Shown piece by piece: positions 4,270 through 9,610 of a stretch of 9,610 nucleotides of DNA. The notes under the pieces are model-generated. The model saw nothing but the letters and a program-made list of their open reading frames with translations. It made no database searches and was not told the DNA's origin. Location: the NCBI GenBank assembly GCA_021850745.1, contig JAJZKX010000047.1, positions 1 to 9,610 on the forward strand, given 5' to 3'. Within the stretch, counting starts at the first letter, position 1; each line of letters opens with the position of its first letter. Position numbers and translations under genes: made by a program. This DNA comes from Thermoplasmata archaeon (GTDB lineage Archaea > Thermoplasmatota > Thermoplasmata > Thermoplasmatales > Thermoplasmataceae).

Positions 4270-6599
4270 GAGGTATTCTCGGAGGAATTTCAGCAGCACT
4301 TATAATTGCATCAATAAGCATACTGTCTTCGCCATTTTTCTTCAGCATTGCCATCTCGCAATCGCCCATTCTCCTTGCCGTTATCCTGTTCCAGGCTGGG
4401 ATATTATTTGCAGTTATACGAAAATGTGTGCTTTTCCCCCATTATGGATATCGTATTGCCATAAATGCAATCACATTGTTTGCAATCATTTTCTTTGGGC
4501 TGAAGGTTCTGATTGACTATTCCCCAAGCCTGGGACTGCCATTGGAAATAAATAGTATTATACATGACTCATTTGTTGTTCTTCCACTTGCAGGGCTGTC
4601 CATTGCCGCTTCCGCCTTCATCTCCTCACTCGCTGCAGGCACACCCATACGCAATAAATATGCATCAAGGGCTCTTGTAATGGGAACGCTCTCAGCATTC
4701 AACTTCATTCCATTCATGGTAGCGGGCATTGTGCTTCTGAACTCATTCAACACGTTTTTCCATGAATTCATTTTTATTGGAGTGCCGGTAGCAATCGCAG
4801 AAGGCATCGTAAATAAGGATCAGTTCAGGGGAAATATCATGAAATTCGTGGTTCTTGAGAATCTGATCCTGTTACCTATAGCACTGAACAATACCATCCT
4901 CTTCATGGTCAATACCTCATGGTTCAGCAAGAAATTCCTGTTCCCTCTTGATAACTTCATTGCATCCCTGTTTATTCTTGTGGTCATCATCATTATCCTC
5001 CTGAAATTCGTCGAAGGGTTGAACAATCCATTCGCCTTCAGGAAAATAATAGTGGCGATTCCGGTTGCCATACTTTCATACCTCATCCTTGCCCACTTCA
5101 GCCTGCTTCCAGATATATTCTTATATTCATCATTCAATTACAGCGAGCTTTTAGGAAAACCATTCATATACAACTTAGCAAAGGCAATAATTCTTGTTTC
5201 AATAATCTTCTTAGTTGGGAGGATAATAGCCCAGAATGGGGGTAAAGGGACAGCAGCTATGGGTTCAACAGTTATTGCGGTGCTTGCCGGCTTATACCTT
5301 GCGGGATACAATTCAAGTCACTTCCAGTACCCGCTTATGCTTGGGTTGGGGCTATCTGCAGCAGTGATATTTTCATCAGATGCCATTGCAATAGCAATAA
5401 AGAGCAAGACGCTGCACGATTTTGACCTGATGAAGACCTCAACCTCAAACCCTCCTCAAAATAGGATTGGCGCATCCTCAGGAGGAAGTGTTTATGGTGC
5501 ATCCAACACAAATCCATCACGCAGGGCAAGCACAAACATTCCCAGAAGGGTTCCTGAATTGTGGATTGGAAGGAATATCTCCGGGTATGTGATGAAGAGC
5601 ATAATAAGCAAGGACACGGGCTTTGCCTTTGTAATGAGAGGTTCAAGGCAGAATGAACCTGATGTTGCAGTCAAAATATTAAAGCCATACTCGTCAGAGG
5701 GGACAAAGATTGCATTCGACAATGAATTCTTGAGGAAGTTTCTCACGGAATTCCAGAATGTCATGGTACTGAACGGAAAGAAGTATGTGGTTAACATCAT
5801 AGGAGTAACCGTCAATACCTATCCGGATGACAGCACGAAGATGGCAAAATATCAGGAGAATCCACCTGCAATCGTTATGGAACTTCTCATGGGGGGAAAA
5901 CTCTCAGATCTGCTGTTCAAGTACACGACAAATTCTGAACTTGAACTCTTTTTTGAAATCTGTACAAGAATAGCACAGGGACTGCAGGACGCCCATGACA
6001 GGAAGGTTCTTCATGGGGACATAAAGCCGGATAATATTATGTTCCTCAGCAGGAATGGGATGAATATAGCAAAATATTCAAATTCTGCTGGTGAAATAGC
6101 TGAGGCAATAAGAAGGGATATATTTGTGCCAAAGATTGTGGACTTTGGTTCTGCCAAGATCAGGGGTTTCGGTGACACGGTTTTCTCCCAGTTTTCAGTG
6201 CTGTATTCCCCGCCTGAAATACTTATCAACGATTATGACACGGACGAGACCTACGACGTCTATGAATTCGGCCTTGTGATGTATTACATGCTTGCAGGCT
6301 GCCTGAACGATTCACGGCTTTCAAAAATATATGCAAAGAGACAGCTTTTTATTGAGCGAAAGGTAAACACGAGCAGTTTCTACAGCGATTTGAACCAGCT
6401 TATCTATGATGCATCCCTGTTTCCCAATGAGGATCTGCAGAGTATAAACCCCATGGTAAAGAGGCCCCTGAATTATATCATATCAAGATGCATCGATCCG
6501 AATCCGTCAGGAAGATACAGGGACATGAAGGATGTCAGGAATGCAATGATCCACTGTGCAAACAAGGATTATGGATATACAAAGGTAGGAACCACATAA
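4245..6599 (+). CDS. Membrane-embedded Ser/Thr protein kinase (polytopic N-terminus, Hanks-type kinase C-terminus)
   Basis: A 784-residue fusion. Residues 1-390 contain about 12 hydrophobic helices (roughly 7-30, 41-58, 71-90, 109-128, 143-166, 170-188, 199-222, 237-255, 267-288, 310-328, 338-356, 362-385). I recognise no family in this half. A Ser/Asn/Pro/Arg-rich linker (about 391-440) leads to a cytosolic kinase domain (about 445-772): Lys477 in VAVKIL, Glu548... region VMELL as the hinge, HGDIKPDN (590-597) as catalytic loop with Asp592 and Asn597, DFG (633-635), SPPE (655-658) in place of APE, DVYEFG (671-676) and Arg757 in the last helix. Catalytic residues are intact, so it should be active. 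Oddities: the glycine loop (SKDTGFAFV, about 455-463) keeps one of three glycines; the HRD Arg is Gly, so it is a non-RD kinase; and about 20 extra residues lie before DFG. It overlaps the phosphatase gene by 25 bases. It likely phosphorylates the VWA/FHA proteins. The start may be the GTG at 4254. Confidence 0.9.
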   Translation: MVAVASAIGGILGGISAALIIASISILSSPFFFSIAISQSPILLAVILFQAGILFAVIRKCVLFPHYGYRIAINAITLFAIIFFGLKVLIDYSPSLGLPLEINSIIHDSFVVLPLAGLSIAASAFISSLAAGTPIRNKYASRALVMGTLSAFNFIPFMVAGIVLLNSFNTFFHEFIFIGVPVAIAEGIVNKDQFRGNIMKFVVLENLILLPIALNNTILFMVNTSWFSKKFLFPLDNFIASLFILVVIIIILLKFVEGLNNPFAFRKIIVAIPVAILSYLILAHFSLLPDIFLYSSFNYSELLGKPFIYNLAKAIILVSIIFLVGRIIAQNGGKGTAAMGSTVIAVLAGLYLAGYNSSHFQYPLMLGLGLSAAVIFSSDAIAIAIKSKTLHDFDLMKTSTSNPPQNRIGASSGGSVYGASNTNPSRRASTNIPRRVPELWIGRNISGYVMKSIISKDTGFAFVMRGSRQNEPDVAVKILKPYSSEGTKIAFDNEFLRKFLTEFQNVMVLNGKKYVVNIIGVTVNTYPDDSTKMAKYQENPPAIVMELLMGGKLSDLLFKYTTNSELELFFEICTRIAQGLQDAHDRKVLHGDIKPDNIMFLSRNGMNIAKYSNSAGEIAEAIRRDIFVPKIVDFGSAKIRGFGDTVFSQFSVLYSPPEILINDYDTDETYDVYEFGLVMYYMLAGCLNDSRLSKIYAKRQLFIERKVNTSSFYSDLNQLIYDASLFPNEDLQSINPMVKRPLNYIISRCIDPNPSGRYRDMKDVRNAMIHCANKDYGYTKVGTT

Positions 6600-6607
6600 G
6601 TTGAAAT

Positions 6608-6624
6608 GACTTTTTCTTAAGAAA
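6608..6624 (+). terminator. Probable transcription stop after the kinase gene
   Basis: Nine bases after the kinase stop codon there is a T-rich stretch (TTTTTCTT, 6611-6618) that runs into the 12-bp perfect palindrome TTTCTTAAGAAA (6613-6624). Oligo-T tracts are the main archaeal termination signal. The rest of the gap to the facing sulfurtransferase gene (6625-6758) shows no clear gene. Confidence 0.4.
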
Positions 6625-6758
6625 TACCAGGATTGCCATAATTTTATCTTGATTTATCTTTCAGCCATGGGAGTATGTTAGAGTGGAACTTCGCAGAGAT
6701 AAAGCGAAATCCGCGTGTTAATGGAGCCGCATAATAATTTGGATGATGCCATTTGCAA

Positions 6759-7574
6759 TCACTGATGTTCTCTGATTATCTCGTTCTCATCGTATGATAT
6801 CCAGTCACTCCAGCTTCCTGCGTAAACCCTTGGATTCAGACCGATTTTATCCATTGCAAAGAGATTTATGCAGGAGGTGACGCCAGAGCCACAATAAACA
6901 ATGGAGCCTTCTGGAACCCCATTGAAGAGCTTCCTGATTTCCTTTTCATCAACGAAATGGTCATTCTTGAGCAGCAAGGTATAGGGGATGTTTATCGCAT
7001 CCGGTATGTGCCCCGCCATCTTGTCTATTGGTTCCGTGATTCCACGAAATCGAACATCTTCACGGCAGTCAATTATCTTATGTGCACCATGATTTTTAAC
7101 GTCTGTTCTATCTGCCACCAAATTCTTTCTCACTACTGGAACCAGGTCTCCCACTTTCTCAGGTGGAATATCCCTTGACAGTTCATAGCCAGCATTTACC
7201 CATTCCTGAATGCCTCCGTCAAGGATTGCTATGTTGTTGTGGCCAACATAACGAAGCAGGAACCACAATCTGGCAGATCCAGCCATCTGGTCATCGTAAG
7301 CTATAACTGTGGTGCCTTTGTGAACGCCGCACTTTCTCATGAGATTGACAAATGAATCTTCGTCCGGAAGGGGATGCCTGCCGCCATGCTCTCCCTTCCT
7401 TCCGGAGAGGTGTTCCTCAAGGTCCAGAAAATATGCCCCCGGAATGTGCCCTTCATTGTACATTTTCTTTCCCGCATTGAAGTCTGATAAGCGGAACCTG
7501 CAATCAAAAATGATAATGTCATTTCTATTTATATTCTCCTTCAACCATCCTGCACTTACAAGATTATCTTTCAT
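6759..7574 (-). CDS. Two-domain rhodanese, 3-mercaptopyruvate sulfurtransferase type
   Basis: A 271-residue tandem-rhodanese protein. The N-terminal domain (about 1-135) has DCRF (24-27), GHIPGA (42-47), and YDDQ (93-96) with a following ARLWFLLRYVG helix. The C-terminal domain (about 145-270) has DCRE (169-172), AGHIPDAINIP (187-197), the active loop CGSGVT (228-233) and YAGSWSDW (251-258). Cys228 should carry the persulfide. CGSGVT is the loop type of mercaptopyruvate sulfurtransferases such as E. coli SseA (281 residues), whereas thiosulfate-preferring rhodaneses have CRKGVT, so mercaptopyruvate is the more likely sulfur donor. The start is taken at the second in-frame Met (7574), because the TATA box at 7594-7602 lies about 25 bases before it but only a few bases before the upstream ATG at 7592, which would add MTKCSC. 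The gene diverges from the methionine operon and may share its upstream palindrome. Confidence 0.88.
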   Translation of the reverse strand: MKDNLVSAGWLKENINRNDIIIFDCRFRLSDFNAGKKMYNEGHIPGAYFLDLEEHLSGRKGEHGGRHPLPDEDSFVNLMRKCGVHKGTTVIAYDDQMAGSARLWFLLRYVGHNNIAILDGGIQEWVNAGYELSRDIPPEKVGDLVPVVRKNLVADRTDVKNHGAHKIIDCREDVRFRGITEPIDKMAGHIPDAINIPYTLLLKNDHFVDEKEIRKLFNGVPEGSIVYCGSGVTSCINLFAMDKIGLNPRVYAGSWSDWISYDENEIIREHQ

Positions 7575-7593
7575 GCAAGAGCATTTCGTCATA

Positions 7594-7602
7594 AATATAA
7601 AG
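7594..7602 (-). promoter_or_regulatory. TATA box of the sulfurtransferase gene
   Basis: The minus strand reads TTTATATTT here. It is centred about 24-25 bases before the ATG at 7574, as expected for a leaderless start there. It is too close to the alternative ATG at 7592 for that codon to be in the mRNA. Confidence 0.6.
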
Positions 7603-7620
7603 ATTGAATTTTCTTTTAAT

Positions 7621-7641
7621 AATATTACTGAAAGTAATATT
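7621..7641. promoter_or_regulatory. 21-bp perfect palindrome between divergent promoters, candidate operator
   Basis: AATATTACT (7621-7629) and AGTAATATT (7633-7641) are exact inverse complements around GAA. The element sits 19 bases beyond the sulfurtransferase TATA box and 13 bases before the MTHFR TATA box, about 40-67 bases from both predicted starts. It is thus well placed to regulate the methionine operon and the sulfurtransferase together. The symmetry is seen directly. The regulatory role is inferred. Confidence 0.55.
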
Positions 7642-7653
7642 TTGTTAATTAAC

Positions 7654-7661
7654 TATTAAAT
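7654..7661 (+). promoter_or_regulatory. TATA box of the MTHFR-methionine synthase operon
   Basis: TATTAAAT is centred about 25 bases before the GTG at 7682. That supports a leaderless transcript beginning at this non-ATG start codon. Confidence 0.5.
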
Positions 7662-7681
7662 CATTGTAAAAATCATGAACT

Positions 7682-8509
7682 GTGGTATTGCTTAGGGAAA
7701 CCGTATCCCAGAGAAAATTCATACGATCCATGGAATTTGTTCCTGGGAAGCACCTCGGGAATTCCGACATGGAGAAGGTATCGGAAAAGGTTTCCAGTCT
7801 TGTTGATGTAGTGACTGTACCGGAAAACCCCCTTGGGAATCCAGGAATCGATCCCATCCTGTCTCTCTATGCTCTATCAGAAAAGATGGATTTCATTGCA
7901 ATTCCGCATCTTACCCCAAGGGATAAAAATTCACTGCATTTGAGGTCTCAGGCCATGAGTGCCCTGAAACTGGGCATCAGGAATTTCTTCGTGGTTTATG
8001 GTGACCCCATATCGGAGAGAAGCCAGGCAAAGGAGGTCAGGGAGCTGGATGTTCTTGGAACAATAAGGACATTGAAGGATTCAAGGAATGAATTCAAGGG
8101 AACATCCGGGGAGGTTTCAATGAATGTTGGGGCTGCTGCAAATCCACACAGGGAGAATGAGCTGGAAAACATCGAACGGAAGAGATCTGCAGGCGCTGAC
8201 TTTTTCATTACACAGGCAATATTTGATCCTGAGGCAATGAAGAAGGAATGGATCAATGGAAAGGACTACATGATCCTTGCAGGATTCATCCCGCTGAAGA
8301 AGAAATCACAGATAGATATAATGGAGAAGATGGGCATTAAATTCTCTCCTGATGTCAGGAGAAAACTGGAGAATTCCGATAACATTGAGCAGGATTCCAT
8401 CAGGGTCGTGCTTGAAATATTTGATGATATAAGGGATATGGTAAGCGGCATACACATTATGCCAATGGGAAAGACGGATCTGGCAAAAACTATTTTGGAG
8501 AGTGTTTAG
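7682..8509 (+). CDS. metF: 5,10-methylenetetrahydrofolate reductase (MTHFR)
   Basis: A 275-residue TIM-barrel flavoprotein that reduces methylene-tetrahydrofolate (or a related archaeal pterin) to the methyl form, the methyl donor for methionine synthesis. Motifs in family order: Glu18 in MEFVPG (the E. coli FEFFPP glutamate), HLTPRDKN (76-83) like HLTCRD, VYGDP (105-109), GAAANPHRE (150-158) for the AxxPExH segment, GADFFITQAIFD (171-182), AGFIPL (200-205) and GIHIMPMG (256-263) where bacterial enzymes have GVHFYTMN. The length is close to the short, catalytic-only bacterial MetF (about 290), with no regulatory domain. The GTG at 7682 is chosen because it sits about 25 bases after a TATA box and because residues 5-16 form a plausible lead helix; the ATG at 7730 would start right at the catalytic Glu strand. 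It leads an operon with the two MetE halves, which makes the product's use clear. Confidence 0.88.
   Translation: MVLLRETVSQRKFIRSMEFVPGKHLGNSDMEKVSEKVSSLVDVVTVPENPLGNPGIDPILSLYALSEKMDFIAIPHLTPRDKNSLHLRSQAMSALKLGIRNFFVVYGDPISERSQAKEVRELDVLGTIRTLKDSRNEFKGTSGEVSMNVGAAANPHRENELENIERKRSAGADFFITQAIFDPEAMKKEWINGKDYMILAGFIPLKKKSQIDIMEKMGIKFSPDVRRKLENSDNIEQDSIRVVLEIFDDIRDMVSGIHIMPMGKTDLAKTILESV
8497..8502 (+). promoter_or_regulatory. Ribosome-binding site deciding the MetE N-half start
   Basis: GGAGAG overlaps the last codons of the MTHFR gene and lies 11 bases before the ATG at 8514. An in-frame GTG at 8502 falls inside this motif and so is an unlikely start. Confidence 0.4.
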
Positions 8510-8513
8510 TAGA

Positions 8514-9404
8514 ATGAGATATGATAAGGCAATTTTTGGAATTTATCCGAGGAGTGAAAGCCTCAGGGTGAGCATAGGCAGGTATGAGCGTGGTAAACTT
8601 AATGGAAACATCAGGGACATCATGGTAGATGAGAAAAGGAAGTTTTACAGGTTCGCAGAAAAGAACAATGTAAGCGTTGCTGGTGATCCACTTTTCAACT
8701 GGCATGACATATATCGCCCTCTTTTTTCAATATTTTCAGGACTTGAACAGGGAGAACTTCACAGATATAAGGAAACAAACACATTCTACCGGAAGCCTAT
8801 ATTTGCAGGGGATGTGAAACTCTCCTCTGATCCACTGAAGCCTTGCGAAGACGAATTCTCAACGCCTGTCTATCTTCCCGATGCGCATGGGTTGAGATAT
8901 CTTTTCCTTCCCTCACCTTTATCCATCCTAAGGGACGCCGAGAATGTGAAGGAAAAAAGCAGGAAGCAATTGCTCGAGGCATTCAGAGATCTAATAGTCC
9001 TGATCAAACACGATTTCACCATATTTTACGAGCATTATGACATTGACGGTAAACTGCTTGAGGATATCTCGTCTATTACGGATCCGACAAAGGCTATAGT
9101 GGTATCTCCGCAATCAAATCTGGCAGCAAATGGTGATCTGCGAAAATACAAATTCAACGGAATCGTATCGGGAAATCCTGAAGATCTTCAGAAAAACCTC
9201 GAAGCATCTGGAAGGGGATTTATTCCATTCTGGAACTGCAGGCGAACCTCAATTGAATCGGCTGGATCAGTAGAGAAGCTGCTGGATCAGGTTAAGGGTA
9301 GTATAATGGATTCGCAGAAATATACAATATGCAATACAGATTTCTTTGATTTCCTTCCACGGGAAATTGCTGACAGGAAAGTAGCATTTGATGGGGTGGC
9401 ATAA
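8514..9404 (+). CDS. MetE N-terminal-type barrel protein (split cobalamin-independent methionine synthase)
   Basis: A 296-residue protein resembling the N-terminal half of cobalamin-independent methionine synthase. Matching landmarks are GIYPRSESLRVSIGRYERG (9-27) for the GFPRIG...RELK..E.YWKG start, VSVAGDPLFNWHD (53-65) for the GDF..YDH strand, TFYRKPIFAG (90-99) for the NYHYIVPE strand, FLPSPLSIL (131-139) for the PGPVTFL segment, and SNTDFFDFLP-like residues (274-282) near the end for the LEYLP.. closing helix. The zinc site of MetE belongs to the C-terminal barrel, and I see no HxC motif here, so this half is presumably non-catalytic and may help hold the methyl-folate. It starts four bases after the MTHFR stop, and the next gene, the catalytic MetE half, begins on the base after this stop. 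That arrangement implies co-translation and probably a two-subunit enzyme. The family is recognised by motifs, and overall similarity looks distant. Confidence 0.75.
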   Translation: MRYDKAIFGIYPRSESLRVSIGRYERGKLNGNIRDIMVDEKRKFYRFAEKNNVSVAGDPLFNWHDIYRPLFSIFSGLEQGELHRYKETNTFYRKPIFAGDVKLSSDPLKPCEDEFSTPVYLPDAHGLRYLFLPSPLSILRDAENVKEKSRKQLLEAFRDLIVLIKHDFTIFYEHYDIDGKLLEDISSITDPTKAIVVSPQSNLAANGDLRKYKFNGIVSGNPEDLQKNLEASGRGFIPFWNCRRTSIESAGSVEKLLDQVKGSIMDSQKYTICNTDFFDFLPREIADRKVAFDGVA

Positions 9405-9610
9405 ATGGTTAAGTTCATAACGCAGGAGATAGGAAGCCTGAGGAAACCGGAATATCTTTCCACAAAGTTCCACAGGCTGAGCGACAAGGAGAGATCGGAA
9501 ATTGCAGCGAAAGCCGCAAAAGAGATGATAGGGAGGTTTGAGGGCATTGGCATCGACAATCTTGGAATCGCCGGGGAGATGTATCGATGGGAGATGTACG
9601 AGCATCTTGC
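9405..9610 (+). CDS. metE: Methionine synthase, MetE catalytic C-terminal type (3' end cut by window edge)
   Basis: The first 68 codons of a gene that runs off the right edge. The reading begins MVKFITQEIGSLRKP, matching the (T)xxIGSxPRP opening of MetE C-terminal barrels, and later has IDNLGIAGEMYRWEMYEHL (50-68), matching the DGExxRxEMxEY helix of archaeal MetE. The complete protein (about 330-350 residues in archaea) would carry the zinc ligands His-x-Cys, Glu and Cys that activate homocysteine; none of these is in the visible part. The ATG follows the preceding TAA directly, and a GGGGTGG stretch (9393-9399) could serve as its ribosome site. The operon order, MTHFR then both MetE halves, supports a methyl-folate donor rather than a methyl-corrinoid. 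Confidence 0.82.
   Translation, partial: MVKFITQEIGSLRKPEYLSTKFHRLSDKERSEIAAKAAKEMIGRFEGIGIDNLGIAGEMYRWEMYEHL

Noticed and set aside
1631..6599. Interpretation of the operon as a phage-defence or type VI secretion control module
   Set aside because: VWA, FHA, kinase and phosphatase genes do occur together in such bacterial systems, but there is no nuclease, effector, secretion or tellurite-resistance gene nearby, and the domain plan fits archaeal ArnA/ArnB better.
7339..7659. 106-codon plus-strand frame opposite the sulfurtransferase and into its promoter
   Set aside because: It is antisense to conserved rhodanese sequence and extends across the divergent promoter region; no motif supports it.
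7675..7695. Six-codon upstream frame (MNCGIA) overlapping the MTHFR start
   Set aside because: With the predicted leaderless start at 7682 this ATG would not be transcribed; it is likely chance.
9267..9605. 112-codon minus-strand frame opposite the two MetE halves
   Set aside because: It spans the junction of two well supported plus-strand genes and shows no family resemblance.

Overview
The window looks like chromosomal DNA of an archaeon, most likely one of the Thermoplasmatales (Thermoplasmata). The clues are TATA-box promoters placed 21-26 bases before start codons at the head of transcription units (leaderless mRNAs), Shine-Dalgarno sites mainly inside operons, heavy use of AGG/AGA and ATA codons, and protein families typical of acidophilic archaea. 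The lineage is an inference from style, not a database match.

Layout. At the left edge (1-476, minus strand) lies an almost complete GAF-type free methionine-(R)-sulfoxide reductase. A roughly 200-base divergent promoter region with three inverted repeats separates it from an aldo/keto reductase (680-1516, plus). After a cluster of four TGATTCA/TGAATCA half-sites comes a four-gene plus-strand operon (1631-6599): a von Willebrand factor A (VWA) protein, a zinc-ribbon FHA protein, a PP2A-like Ser/Thr phosphatase and a Ser/Thr kinase fused to about 12 membrane segments. Facing it is a minus-strand two-domain rhodanese with a mercaptopyruvate-sulfurtransferase-type loop (6759-7574). Divergent from that, across a shared 21-bp palindrome, starts a methionine operon: MTHFR (7682-8509), a stand-alone MetE N-terminal-type barrel (8514-9404) and the first 68 codons of the MetE catalytic half (9405 to the right edge).

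How the genes work together. The four-gene operon is the most notable object. It packs a phosphorylation writer (kinase), eraser (PPP phosphatase), reader (FHA) and a VWA scaffold into one transcript. The VWA and zinc-ribbon-FHA pair matches the domain plan of ArnB and ArnA, which with Hanks-type kinases and PP2A control archaellum expression in Sulfolobus. No archaellum gene is visible here, so the output is unknown. The rightmost operon makes methyl-folate and transfers the methyl group to homocysteine. With the methionine sulfoxide reductase on the left and the sulfurtransferase next door, much of the remaining window concerns methionine and sulfur metabolism. No tRNA, rRNA, CRISPR array, insertion sequence or other mobile element was seen.
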